A stretch of DNA of 64,000 nucleotides from Polytrichum commune. Taxonomy: Eukaryota; Streptophyta; Polytrichopsida; Polytrichales; Polytrichaceae. Location of the stretch: assembly GCA_950295325.1 (NCBI GenBank), contig OX485808.1:1800501-1864500 (forward strand). The letters run 5' to 3'. Below are positions 47,418 through 61,064 of the stretch, piece by piece (the first letter of the stretch is position 1; each line of letters opens with the position of its first letter). The notes under the pieces are model-generated. The model saw only the letters and a list, made by a program, of their open reading frames with translations. It made no database searches and had not been told where the DNA came from. Position numbers and translations under genes: made by a program.

Positions 47418-48326
47418 TCCATAAGAATCGATCGACCCTCACTTGACCACACATAATCCTAGCAATTCCCCTCTTAATATTTTCACTTGTCTTGGTGTGG
47501 TTATAATTTTTTTAGGAGGTGAGGAAAAGAACCTGCAAGCCCACTTAGGTGAAAGAATCCCAATAGGGGATAGGCATGTTCATGTTAATTTTTTGGTTAA
47601 GTCGGAGCATCACCTCCGCACCTTCCCGCAAATTAACACTCACCACAATACCGATTGTGAGGGGGTGACCTTCCGAGTAGATTATGTTAAAAGTCGAGGC
47701 TTCACCCTTCAACTTCTCACACCATCCACAATTCGGGAATTACCCTCTACAACGGATAACAACAATCACGAGTACAAAAGGCATTCCTTAATTAGTTAAT
47801 GAGTTCACTTTGAAGAAATAAACATACCTTGAGCAATCGCATCCCCCTGTGAGTTAGCACTCCCCTCAATCGTGACTCAATGTAACAACACCATAAACTT
47901 TGTGAAATATTAATTTAATCTAGAGCATGAAATGACAACTCCCAAAACTTTGAGACTCACCCCGAGGTGAGTGTCAAAGTTCAATGTCCTAAGGTGAATT
48001 TACCCTCTAATGTTTTAATGAGCTACTCGGTTATAGGTTCCTTTTAAGTTCTTAGAAAATCCCCAAAAAGGTTGAGGACGTACCTTCGCCGCGCTCCTTC
48101 CTCAAAAATGAATTTGCGTAATTGACAATGCAATTCATTCCAAGGAATAGTTGAAATACAATGAATTCAAATGTAACCCAAAGAGAGAATACTTACCGAG
48201 TTTCGGGTGCTCCTTCCCTTCTCTCAAGTTTGTGTCTCCAATTTTTCCTAGTTGCCTCCAAGTCTCCTAGTCGCCTCCAAGTCTTGTGACTACCTTCCGC
48301 TTCGCTCCCGGCGGACGCACCAATTA
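47418..48326 (-). other. Family T leader between PBS and gag (copy 1)
   Basis: About 880 bp without a convincing gene. PBS at the right edge begins TGGTGCGTCC, which fits a tRNA ending GGACGCACCA (tRNA-Arg type, a tentative assignment). Confidence 0.6.
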
Positions 48327-50601
48327 TGTGAGGCCAAACCCCCCACCCTTAAGCGTCCGTAGTCCGAGTAGTGGGTTTGGGCTCACATTCCTCCGCGGTA
48401 TTGGATTTGGACTTGGATGAGTCCATAGTGCAATGTTCACCCTTCAAGTGGTCTTGGATTTAACTGGAATTTCACTTTTAACAACTCAATGTACGATTTC
48501 AATACGTATGTGGAGAATGCACAAGTTAACTATGTTATTTTAACCTCCTTATGCTCGGGTGCTATTTTGTCTTTGTTTGCTTCTAACGTCCATCCGGCTG
48601 CTTTAGCTACACAAGCCCTTAAGGATATCCCTCTCCTAAATGGAGTCCGTGCCGTTGACTCTATACTACCACTTGAACTATCACTTGTGTATTCCGTATC
48701 GCTACTATAAGAGGTCTCACTTGGTGTCTCCATACCGTACATAAGCCTTTAAGTATTAAGAAATACTTATGTGACTTATGTCAATCTCTCCCTCGCACCT
48801 TTGGTCTTTGCTTCCTTTGTCTTGCCATCGCGAGAGTGCTCCACATTCTCCATTAAGTTGTGCACGTGGTTTATTTTTAAAGAGAGGATGCAAGTGTTAA
48901 AAAAAAACACTATTCTCTATAGTCAATCTCAAATACATTTACTTGTGAAAGCCACACATAACACTAACTAGCATAATGTAACTAACTACTTGTCTATGAG
49001 CTAATTAGGTAGGCTATCTACTAAGCTCCTTCATGAACCCATCTCTTTACTTTCTAATTACATAAACCTAGCTCCTTCATAAACCCAGCTCCTTCATAAA
49101 CCCAGCTTCTTAGCTTCTAACTAAACAAACCCAGCTCCTTCATAAACCCAGCTCCTTTATGAACCCAGCTCCTTAGCTTCTAACTAAACAAACCCAGCTC
49201 CTTCATAAACCCAGCTCTTTACTTTCTAACTAAACAAACTCAGCTCCTTCATAAACCCAGCTCCTTCATGAACCCAGCTCCTTAGCTTCTAACTAAACAA
49301 ACCCAGGTCCTTCATAAACCCAGCTTTTTACTTTCTAACTAAACAAACCCAGCTCCTTCATAAACCCAGCTCCTTCATGAACCCACAACTTTGTAGTTGT
49401 AATCCCCAACTACCTCACTAATTATCCAAGCCCTTAACTAATCTTCCTACCTAATTTCCCTAATTCTACTAACAACCCCTTTCTAATCACACAATTCTTC
49501 TCTAATCCTAAAATCCTAAAATCCTAGAGAGGAGAGGGGGAGAGAGAATTTCCTAACTTCACTAAGACTAACTAATCCACACAAGTATATTTTTGCACTC
49601 ATCACAACATCAAGTGCTCAACTCTTAAATATGGAACTTGCAACCACGTGTATTCAAAACATGAACTTAAAGTACCACAAATTGGAATCATGAATTAACT
49701 TTAAAATCCTTCACGTCAACACTAATTCTACCAAGAGGTCAAGCCCTCTTCAAGGCTAACAAGCCTTGGCTCTCAAACTAAAAACTAAGCACACACATGT
49801 GCTCCAATATGGCTTCCCACACCCACACTTATAACTCGTGGGGTGCCTTGGAGCACAAAGGAAAGAGAGGATGAGTGAGGGAAGAATGAGGGATTATATA
49901 GTAAGCTTGAGGGGGTGAGCACCCTCAAGGCTCACGATAAGCCCTTGAGATTTCCTCCTACTTAGTAGGCGCCAATCCTATCTTCTAAGTCTTCCTCCCT
50001 CAAATGATCAACAAGAATCCTAATTCGAACATTTAACTAGCCTTGGCTTTCTACCTACCACACTTTACCAAACTTGGGATGCTTCACCCCAAACTTAGCC
50101 TCCTTCGCTTTCCGCCGCCATAACTTTCTCCCCTTACTTTCCCAAATCGTCGCTCACCACTTAATTCAAACCACGATGCTTAACTCGTGATTTGATTGGT
50201 GCTTTGAGAATTTGCTTATCCTCCACCTTGCATTCTTCCTTGGGCCTTCCCCATTAAGTGGCCATGATGAGGTGGTCCACTTGTGCGCTCCATGTGATCC
50301 TCCATTCATCCCAATTCGAATGCACTTGCCTCTTGAGTCACTTTGGTTGTCTCCATCCATTTGTACTAGCCTACTCACTAACTACTCAATCCAAGTTCTC
50401 CTTACCTATCCTCATTCACTCAAATCCTTCCGAAGGTAAAAACACAATAACAACTCACATCCTAGCCTCTTACAACATGGTACTTCTAAGGCTAACATTT
50501 CACTTTTTTTATATTTTTGTGAAGTAACATGCTACTTCAAAGTGCATCAACTAACGTTTCAAGGGTCTAAGACTAAATGTGGGCACCCTTTTGGGCTCAC
50601 A
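48327..50601 (-). repeat. Family T LTR 2 (shared by the two tandem copies)
   Basis: 2,275 bp. Same termini as LTR 1; contains an extra stretch at about 48470-48800 that LTR 1 lacks and a longer CTCCTTCATAAACCCAG minisatellite (about 49020-49385). Nearly identical to LTR 3. Confidence 0.88.
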
Positions 50602-50662
50602 TAATTGGCGACCATCGGGGGATGAATCCAAACATCTCTTGCTCCAAGGGTAAGTTGCCTAG

Positions 50663-53600
50663 TCAAGCTCGGTACTCCTTACATCTACTTCCCGATGTAC
50701 GGGTAGGAAAGAGCTCACCATTCAACGTTTCCAATTGAATTGAATTATTAGGAAATACCTCATAGACAAGGTAAGGTCCTAACCATACCGCATTGAATTT
50801 CGCCGGAAATTCAAGCTTTCGTGCGTCTTGAATCATGACCATCATTCCCGGTGTTAGGGCCCTTCTCTTATGTCGTTTGTCGAAAGTAATCTTTCTCCTT
50901 CTTTGGATTGCCTCAATATGTTGAGCCGCCATTCTCCTCCCTTCGTCAAGTGCTTCCAAATCGGTTAGTCGATTTCGTAAGGATTGACTTTCGGTAAGTC
51001 TCGTACTCACGGCCACCCTAAGTGACTCGACTTCATATTCGATTGGTAGTGTCGCTTCAAGACCATAGACTAAGGAAAATGGTGTAGCACGCGTAGTTAC
51101 CTTATAGGTTGTACGGTATGCCCAAAGTGCCGCCGTTAGTTTCGTATCCCAATCCCGCTTCGAGTCTATAACCGTCTTGCGTAGTATACTCACCAAAATT
51201 CCGTTAACCCTTTCCGTTTGTCCATTGGTTTGTGGGTGGTAGGGAGTAGTCTTCCGGTGATCAATTTTAAATTTCTCTGTCATCTCTCGAATCAAGTCAT
51301 TCAAAAAGTGAGTACCCCTATCGCTTACTAGGATCTTCGGCACCCCGAACCGCGAAATTATGTTTTCGTACATAAATGTTGCCGCGTGTTCCGCCGTGTC
51401 GGTCTTCACCGCTTTGGCTTCCGCCCACTTGGTGAGGTACTCGGTTGCCACCACAATATATTTCATTCCTTTTGAAGATTGGGGATGGACCTCACCCACA
51501 TAGTCGACGCCCCATTTTTCGAAAGGAATTAAGGGTAATGATACATGTAAAGGCATCTCCATTTTAAGGTCGTTTCGGGCATACCGTTGGCAAGCATCGC
51601 ATTTCCTTACATAGTCATGGGCGTCCTTAAATAGTGTAGGCCAAAAGTAGCCCGCTCTAAGTATTTTTTGCCCGGTGAGTTGACCCGAGAAGTGACCGCC
51701 GCAAGCGCTATCGTGGCAAGCGATTAAAATCGCTTCAACCTCCGTTTTTGACACGCATCGTCGTAAAATACCATCGGACCCCCTTCTAAACAACCTATGG
51801 CCCACTACAACAAATTGCCTACTATTTACCCTCACCTTCCTTCTCTCTTCTTTTGTCCACTCTTTGGGCAACTTGTGGGTTGTTAGAAATTCCACTATGC
51901 CCGCATACCACTCCGGTGTAGAAGTGACCACAAAGAGGCTATCATCTACTAACATATCATTTACCGGATTTTTTCCTATCTCCTCCGACAACCTAGACAA
52001 GTGGTCCGCTTGTAAATGCATACGACCCGGTTTATATTCCACCGTGTAGTCGAATTCTTCTAATAACAAAACCCACCTAGCTAACCTACCACTTAACTCC
52101 GCCTTGTTAATTAGATACTTGATAGCCATGTGGTCAACAAAAAATACAACCGGGTTGCACATGAGGTAATGCCTAAACTTTTTAACGGAAAACACCATGG
52201 CTAGGCACTCCCTCTCCGTTGTAGAGTAGTTTCTTTCGGCGGGGGTCAATTGCTTACTCGCATAAGCTATAGGTTGATCCTTCTCTTTTTCTCCCGTTGC
52301 TTGACAAAGCGCACTCCCTATTGCCACATTACTAGCATCACAATAGACGTGAAAAGGTTTACCCCAATTGGGTGGTATCAACACCGGATAGGTGCTCAAC
52401 CTATCCCGCAATTCCTCAAAGGCTTTTTGACAAGCATCCGTCCACTCGAATTTGACATCCTTTTTGAGCAAATGGGTAATGGGCACCGCTATCTTTGAAA
52501 AATTAGGAATAAGTTCCCGGTACCATCCCACATGTCCTAACAACTTAGAGATCCCCTTGGAATTGGTTGGAGTTGCCAAGTCGCTTATGGCCGCAATCTT
52601 ATCCGGATCGGGTTCTCTACCTTTCTCACTAACAACATAACCCAACAACACTCCCTTATTCACTCCCAAAAATGTCTTATCCGGGTTCAATGCTAACCTC
52701 ATCTTCCTACACCTAACCAATGCCTCCCTAACACAATGTAGGTGATCATCCACATTACTTTGTGTGCTAAAATCGTCCACAAAGACGGTCATGGATTTGA
52801 ACAACAAGTCGGTGAAGATATACATTACTAATCGTTGGAAAGTAGCCGGGGCATTACATAACCCAAATGGCATCACTACCCACACAAAAGTACCCCAAGG
52901 TGTAGTAAAAGCCGTTTTATGGATATCTTGGAGGGCTATGGAAATTTGATTATAACCCGCATACCCATCCATAAAGGTATATCGCGAATGACCTCCAACC
53001 TCCTCAAGCAACAAGGTGATAAAAGGTAAGGGGAAGTGATCCTTTTGTGTGCACGAATTCAATTTCCTATAGTCGACACAAACCCTTAATTTCCCATTTT
53101 TTTTCTTTACTAAGACCATAGGAGAAACCCAATCCGTGATTTCCACCGGCTTGATAAACCCGGCCTTCAATAACCTTTCCAATTCCGCTTTCACCAACAA
53201 TTGCAATTGAGGATTCATCCTCCTCTCCTTTTGTCTAATTGGCCTCGCCCCCGGAATTAAAGGAATCCGGTGCTCTACCATTTCCCTAGGAATTCCCTTA
53301 AGCTCATCGTAGGACCATGCAAAAGTATCACTAAACTCATCCACCAAATTGCTATACTCCCTAACCTCTTTCTCCCCCCATTTGGAGCCCATCTTCATTT
53401 GTCGGGTTTTTCCATTCTTTAATTTCACATCCACGTACCGCCAATCCGCTTCCGACACATGTGCTTGTTCCTCTTTGTTCCGATACCAATCGGAAGGCAC
53501 ATTGGGGTAATCTTTCACATCTTGACCTACAACTATCCCCGTAGACGTGGTCTTGAAATGTAAAGGCTCCTCCAATTTCGATGACTCAATAATCACATCC

Positions 53601-55799
53601 TCCTCTTGAGTCCCATCTACATGAATTAAACTAACCTCACCCTCTTCCACGTCATCTACCCAAGGTGTTAACCCACCGCTAACCCACTCTTCCTCGGTGA
53701 GCACCTCACATGGCTCCAACAATGAGCCCTCTCCTAAACTAACACTAGGAAATTCACTCCCTAAGCCTACTTGGTGAAATGTAACTATTACATCAACCTC
53801 GGACTCGGGGTACTCCCTTAGCCATTGGGCATAATCCCCATTATCCCCATAATTGTAAAAATTAGGACCTAGACTTCCCGAGCCCGAATCTATAACAACC
53901 CTTTGACCTTCGGGATGGACGACTCCCACCAATGCCTTGCCAATCTCATTCTCGTTTAAGTCATCAATTTCCTTCTCCAATGGCAAATACATCTCCTTCT
54001 TCATCCATCCTTCTAATGAACCAATGGACACTATGACCCTATTACCCTCCGGACCATAAGTGATGGATGGTTTAGGTCCACCCCAATTGACCATAGCATT
54101 CGCCATCCGCAACCAAGGCCTACCTAGCAAAATGGGGAAGGTGTCCTTGTTGGAGTGCATTTTAATGACATGGAAGGTGACCAAGTACTCCTCACCTCCC
54201 GTAGTCATTCTACAATCCTTGATCATCCCCAAAGGCGTAGTCGAACTTTGATTTGCCATATTTATGACCAAAGGTGAAGGCCCCGTGAGTCCAAGTCCCA
54301 ATTTTTTCATAGTATCCTCCGGTAGTATATTTAGACTACTCCCTCCGTCGACTAGCACATTAGGAACCACCTTATCTACTATAACAACTTCTATTTCTAT
54401 AGCTTTCACGTCTCTTCCACCTTGTGATTGGATCCTAGCGGCTATTTTAGCTTTCACCTTCCTCATCCTCTTGTGTACCGGCATTCCCTCCTTTAATGTT
54501 TTCCTTGCCGTGGGTGAAATTTCCAATAGTTGGCCGAAAGTAATATCCGCCTTGAGTGTACTAAGGTCCGCCCACAAGTCGTACCCGGTAGATCTTTCCA
54601 CCTTAGAATTACCCACTACGTCGAATTCGTCTACGGGAACCCCCGGTCCTTCCCATTCACCCACATCGCTATTATCCAAGTCATGTACCGCATTAGTCCT
54701 CTCCCTATCTTGTAAAATTATATTTTCCCTCACCACATCCTTAGTAGCTCTTCTAGCTACCCTATCCAACTCGGAGAGATTAATCTCTTCATCCGAAGAG
54801 TAATTTCCTTGCTCTCCTATTCCTACCTCCAACGGGGCATCCCCTCTCCTAGCCCTAGTAGTTACCGCTAGTGCAGGTGCTTCTTCAACCACACCCTTAC
54901 CCTTCACTAACTCATATGTAATAGCATTGGTGTGAGGAGGCCATTGACTTTGCTCCTCTCCAATTCTCGTTGGGAGAGGAAGCATGTCATCACATGTGGC
55001 CTCCAACACTCCATCCATGAACCTAACATCTTGGGAGTGAGATGGTCCCGGATCCGTTGGAGGCGCTTGTCTCCCGTTACTACCATTAGGTGGAACTCCT
55101 TGTCTATTTTGTATTGGAATGTAACCGGTTGTAGTTTGCAAGCCCGCCGGTGGATGAAAAGTTTGCCTAGCATTACTATGGTCATAGTATAAGTTAGGTG
55201 GCCTAAGTTCATTGGCCGGTACTCCTTGTGGCCTAGCACCTCGCATATTATCCCTTGCTTGTTGTTGTGGATTAGCCACCGGGTAAGGGACATTAATTAT
55301 TTTGTCCGGTTGGCGACACGTATCCGAGGGATGACTTCCTCCACAATTGCTACAATTAAACTCTTGACCTTCGGACCAACATTGTCCTTGAGCGTGCCAC
55401 CTTCCACAAAAGGGATGAAATTCCTTCTTCTCTAAATTTTGGCCACCTTGCCCTCTAGGTTGTGGTCCTCTATTGCTTCCATTTCCATAGTGAGGTGGCG
55501 CTTGACCTCGTTGATTTTGTTGAGGTGGGTTACCGTTAATTCTTTGGTCACGGTTTTGTCCACTTCTACAAAATTGACGCGTGTGGCCCGGTTGGCCACA
55601 TTGGACACACCATAATCCGGAAGAATGCCTACCCGACTCAACCGGGGGTGGAGGCCCCGGTTGTTGACTCCGGATCATTAATGACATTTGATCCGTGAGG
55701 CTTTGCATTTGTTTTATCATAGCCTCTTGGAATCCTAGTTGGCTAGCACCTAGTCTTCTCTCAACCTCCTCCAAGTGTGGATCCGTTCTAGGGGCCGGT
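50663..55799 (-). CDS. Family T gag C-terminus and pol (copy 2)
   Basis: Duplicate of 40200-45336; same domain order and same open length. Retroelement fossil. Confidence 0.85.
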
Positions 55800-56772
55800 T
55801 GTCGCGCACCTCTCCATGAGGAGTGGCCGAAACACCATGGGCACAAGGGGGACCCCGGAGTGACACCCGGGACTTGTGGCGCCGTTGGTGAGAGGGCCCA
55901 AGTGATCCTAGTGTGGGTGAGGGCCCCGGGCGTTGGGAACGCCTCCCACCCACGGAGACTAGGATGCACAAGGGTAAGGCCATAAGCTATGCGTAGCTCA
56001 TGGCGTGGTGATTCTAGAATGCTCAAGATCACCTCAATCGGAGGTGTGAGCTAGGAGTTATGGCCATTTGAGTGGGGTGCTGTCCCGGGACAGCGCCCTG
56101 GTACAGCAGTACCTGGGAGTGATTCCCGGGACTGCCAAGGTTCAAACAGGCATAACTTCCTCACCACTTGCTCAAATGGAGCAAGTGAGGAGTCCATCGG
56201 CATCTACGTGAAGCGTAGATGAACATGGAGTTGTTGGTTGTTATGATCAGACATCATACAAGGAAGTTATGATGGTCTGAAGCTGCTGGGGGGGTTCTAG
56301 GCCCAGCAGCTAAAGGAAAATGTCCAGTTGGCCCCAACTCTTGGTAGAGAGACAAGAGGTTGGTTGACGGTGGGGTAGGGGCCCCGCGTGAAGTCCTAGA
56401 GGCTTATATGGGTGAGGTGGTGTGGCCTCACCCACCCGAGGCCGAACGGCAAGGCCTCCATGGGCTTTGGCCTATTGTGAGGCCATAGTTGCCTAGTATG
56501 CTTCGGGTTGTTGTAGTGTTGCTCCGGCAACGCGATGATCAACATAGGATTGGACTTCCATGGATGGAAGTCCACATTGGGGAAATGGGTTACCGATTAA
56601 GGGGTGAGTCCCGAAAGCAAAGTAGGAGGGTTGGTTCCCTCCTATGAACTATTGGTCCGGGGTAAGAGGAGCTATCCATTAGCATGGCGGAATGCGAAGG
56701 GTTAGCGCTCGTAACCTTTGCTAGAAACGAAAATTGGCAAGATTATTAAGGGACCTAGCAAGGGTTGCGACA
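55800..56772 (+). repeat. Family H solo LTR in family T gag (copy 2), target duplication CCGGT
   Basis: Duplicate of 45337-46309 with the same flanks. Confidence 0.95.
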
Positions 56773-57880
56773 CCGGTAGTGCCAAAAGAGGTGCCGGTTC
56801 CCTAACCGCTAAAGGTCGGGGACCGGTGTCCACAATGGCATATGGAATTTGGTTCTCATACTTAGCGGGTTCTACCGCTACCACCCTAGGGCGTATGGGG
56901 ATGAATTGTGGGATCAATTCATCCTCCCTTCTCCATAGCCTTTCGTGATCTTTATCCAAGTTTTCAATATCTCTAGCCGCACGCTTGGCATCCGCCAAGG
57001 TCAAGGGATTCCTTTCTAGAACACCCCTAATAGTTCCGGACTTAAAAAACCCTTGAATGAAAAATTGCTTTAGCGTGTCGTCGTTGAGCATGGTACCCAC
57101 AAATCTAGTGCACACTAAATCAAACCTCCTAATGTAAGCCGAAATTTCTTCCTCCCTTCCTTGCTTCAATGACGACAATGCCCTTAATGCGGTACTTTGA
57201 CCCACTTCCGGCCTAAATTCGTTAAGAAACTCCCTTTGTAATTGTTCTCATCCCCTAAAATGTCCCTCGGCATGATCCCGATACCATTCATAGGCTTCCC
57301 CCTCTAGAGTGGTAGGAAACCACACTAACCAATAACCCGGGTCGGTTATGAGGAAGCTAGCCAACCGTTCGATATACCGTTCCATGTGCCGAGAGGGGTC
57401 CTCATCCTTGGTCCCATAAAATTTAGGGAGATGAGATGGCATATCCATCGCCGCTAAATTTTGTGGAACCACAATTGGTAGGCCTCTTGGCCTAACCAAT
57501 GGGTCTATTGGAGGTATAGGAGGTATGGGCGGAATTGGGGGTATGGGTGGTGGATTCATCCCCCGTTCCTCGGCCATGGTGACCGGTGAACTATTCAACA
57601 ATCCCCTATCAACTTCTACCGGGAATTCTTCTCTAAGTGTGTAATTTTCCGAAGAAGTTTCACCACTCAATTTGGAGGGAGTGATCTCCTCTTCAAGTTG
57701 AGCTCCAAGTTCTAAGGTGTCTAGAATTGACCTAGTCCTAGGTTCGACGTTCAAACAACTCTCTATTCTAACATTATCTTGTTCTAATCTATCACTGATT
57801 TTAGAGGACCGCCTCTTTCGAGTAGATTTCTCTAGTCCTACTATCAAACTTGGTTTTTGTGAGCGAGTCCTACCTTGCAT
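56773..57880 (-). CDS. Family T gag N-terminal part (copy 2)
   Basis: Duplicate of 46310-47417; same Retrotrans_gag-type motifs, same broken state. Confidence 0.8.
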
Positions 57881-58789
57881 TCCATAAGAATCGATCGACC
57901 CTCACTTGACCACACATAATCCTAGCAATTCCCCTCTTAATATTTTCACTTGTCTTGGTGTGGTTATAATTTTTTTAGGAGGTGAGGAAAAGAACCTGCA
58001 AGCCCACTTAGGTGAAAGAATCCCAATAGGGGATAGGCATGTTCATGTTAATTTTTTGGTTAAGTCGGAGCATCACCTCCGCACCTTCCCGCAAATTAAC
58101 ACTCACCACAATACCGATTGTGAGGGGGTGACCTTCCGAGTAGATTATGTTAAAAGTCGAGGCTTCACCCTTCAACTTCTCACACCATCCACAATTCGGG
58201 AATTACCCTCTACAACGGATAACAACAATCACGAGTACAAAAGGCATTCCTTAATTAGTTAATGAGTTCACTTTGAAGAAATAAACATACCTTGAGCAAT
58301 CGCATCCCCCTGTGAGTTAGCACTCCCCTCAATCGTGACTCAATGTAACAACACCATAAACTTTGTGAAATATTAATTTAATCTAGAGCATGAAATGACA
58401 ACTCCCAAAACTTTGAGACTCACCCCGAGGTGAGTGTCAAAGTTCAATGTCCTAAGGTGAATTTACCCTCTAATGTTTTAATGAGCTACTCGGTTATAGG
58501 TTCCTTTTAAGTTCTTAGAAAATCCCCAAAAAGGTTGAGGACGTACCTTCGCCGCGCTCCTTCCTCAAAAATGAATTTGCGTAATTGACAATGCAATTCA
58601 TTCCAAGGAATAGTTGAAATACAATGAATTCAAATGTAACCCAAAGAGAGAATACTTACCGAGTTTCGGGTGCTCCTTCCCTTCTCTCAAGTTTGTGTCT
58701 CCAATTTTTCCTAGTTGCCTCCAAGTCTCCTAGTCGCCTCCAAGTCTTGTGACTACCTTCCGCTTCGCTCCCGGCGGACGCACCAATTA

Positions 58790-61064
58790 TGTGAGGCCAA
58801 ACCCCCCACCCTTAAGCGTCCGTAGTCCGAGTAGTGGGTTTGGGCTCACATTCCTCCGCGGTATTGGATTTGGACTTGGATGAGTCCATAGTGCAATGTT
58901 CACCCTTCAAGTGGTCTTGGATTTAACTGGAATTTCACTTTTAACAACTCAATGTACGATTTCAATACGTATGTGGAGAATGCACAAGTTAACTATGTTA
59001 TTTTAACCTCCTTATGCTCGGGTGCTATTTTGTCTTTGTTTGCTTCTAACGTCCATCCGGCTGCTTTAGCTACACAAGCCCTTAAGGATATCCCTCACCT
59101 AAATGGAGTCCGTGCCGTTGACTCTATACTACCACTTGAACTATCACTTGTGTATTCCGTATCGCTACTATAAGAGGTCTCACTTGGTGTCTCCATACCG
59201 TACATAAGCCTTTAAGTATTAAGAAATACTTATGTGACTTATGTCAATCTCTCCCTCGCACCTTTGGTCTTTGCTTCCTTTGTCTTGCCATCGCGAGAGT
59301 GCTCCACATTCTCCATTAAGTTGTGCACGTGGTTTATTTTTAAAGAGAGGATGCAAGTGTTAAAAAAAAACACTATTCTCTATAGTCAATCTCAAATACA
59401 TTTACTTGTGAAAGCCACACATAACACTAACTAGCATAATGTAACTAACTACTTGTCTATGAGCTAATTAGGTAGGCTATCTACTAAGCTCCTTCATGAA
59501 CCCATCTCTTTACTTTCTAATTACATAAACCTAGCTCCTTCATAAACCCAGCTCCTTCATAAACCCAGCTTCTTAGCTTCTAACTAAACAAACCCAGCTC
59601 CTTCATAAACCCAGCTCCTTTATGAACCCAGCTCCTTAGCTTCTAACTAAACAAACCCAGCTCCTTCATAAACCCAGCTCTTTACTTTCTAACTAAACAA
59701 ACTCAGCTCCTTCATAAACCCAGCTCCTTCATGAACCCAGCTCCTTAGCTTCTAACTAAACAAACCCAGGTCCTTCATAAACCCAGCTTTTTACTTTCTA
59801 ACTAAACAAACCCAGCTCCTTCATAAACCCAGCTCCTTCATGAACCCACAACTTTGTAGTTGTAATCCCCAACTACCTCACTAATTATCCAAGCCCTTAA
59901 CTAATCTTCCTACCTAATTTCCCTAATTCTACTAACAACCCCTTTCTAATCACACAATTCTTCTCTAATCCTAAAATCCTAAAATCCTAGAGAGGAGAGG
60001 GGGAGAGAGAATTTCCTAACTTCACTAAGACTAACTAATCCACACAAGTATATTTTTGCACTCATCACAACATCAAGTGCTCAACTCTTAAATATGGAAC
60101 TTGCAACCACGTGTATTCAAAACATGAACTTAAAGTACCACAAATTGGAATCATGAATTAACTTTAAAATCCTTCACGTCAACACTAATTCTACCAAGAG
60201 GTCAAGCCCTCTTCAAGGCTAACAAGCCTTGGCTCTCAAACTAAAAACTAAGCACACACATGTGCTCCAATATGGCTTCCCACACCCACACTTATAACTC
60301 GTGGGGTGCCTTGGAGCACAAAGGAAAGAGAGGATGAGTGAGGGAAGAATGAGGGATTATATAGTAAGCTTGAGGGGGTGAGCACCCTCAAGGCTCACGA
60401 TAAGCCCTTGAGATTTCCTCCTACTTAGTAGGCGCCAATCCTATCTTCTAAGTCTTCCTCCCTCAAATGATCAACAAGAATCCTAATTCGAACATTTAAC
60501 TAGCCTTGGCTTTCTACCTACCACACTTTACCAAACTTGGGATGCTTCACCCCAAACTTAGCCTCCTTCGCTTTCCGCCGCCATAACTTTCTCCCCTTAC
60601 TTTCCCAAATCGTCGCTCACCACTTAATTCAAACCACGATGCTTAACTCGTGATTTGATTGGTGCTTTGAGAATTTGCTTATCCTCCACCTTGCATTCTT
60701 CCTTGGGCCTTCCCCATTAAGTGGCCATGATGAGGTGGTCCACTTGTGCGCTCCATGTGATCCTCCATTCATCCCAATTCGAATGCACTTGCCTCTTGAG
60801 TCACTTTGGTTGTCTCCATCCATTTGTACTAGCCTACTCACTAACTACTCAATCCAAGTTCTCCTTACCTATCCTCATTCACTCAAATCCTTCCGAAGGT
60901 AAAAACACAATAACAACTCACATCCTAGCCTCTTACAACATGGTACTTCTAAGGCTAACATTTCACTTTTTTTATATTTTTGTGAAGTAACATGCTACTT
61001 CAAAGTGCATCAACTAACGTTTCAAGGGTCTAAGACTAAATGTGGGCACCCTTTTGGGCTCACA
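58790..61064 (-). repeat. Family T LTR 3
   Basis: 2,275 bp, almost identical to LTR 2 (a C/A difference near 59096 was noticed). Ends GGGCTCACA at 61064, followed at once by gag sequence of another element. Confidence 0.88.

Larger units (their letters stand above)
40139..48326 (-). mobile_element. Family T (Tat-like Ty3/gypsy) internal region, copy 1
   Basis: Coding on -: PBS TGGTGCGTCCGCCGGGAG at the right edge (about 48322-48303), leader to about 47420, gag 47417-46310, solo family H LTR 46309-45337 with target duplication CCGGT, then the rest of gag and pol 45336-40200. Parts of pol: zinc knuckle CVQCGQPGH about 45120-45160, protease VDGGSSLNILP about 43865-43905, RT with MPFGLCNAPATFQ about 42370-42410 and FVDDF about 42310-42325, RNase H CDASNVAIG about 41850-41890, integrase HHCC about 41100-41290 and DDE core about 40720-41060. 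No chromodomain. Long open frames and near identity to copy 2 mean a young element. It is broken by the solo-LTR insertion and by at least one other break. Confidence 0.88.
50602..58789 (-). mobile_element. Family T internal region, copy 2
   Basis: Offset by exactly 10,463 bp from copy 1 with only isolated differences seen (for example at 54142 against 43679). Same gag, protease, RT, RNase H and integrase parts: pol 50663-55799, gag 56773-57880, leader 57881-58789. Same solo LTR inside (55800-56772). The duplication therefore happened after that insertion and solo-LTR formation. Same broken state as copy 1. Confidence 0.88.

Noticed and set aside
61005-61064. Start of the 763-residue frame as the true gag start
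   Set aside because: It lies in the end of the family T LTR and joins the next element only by position.
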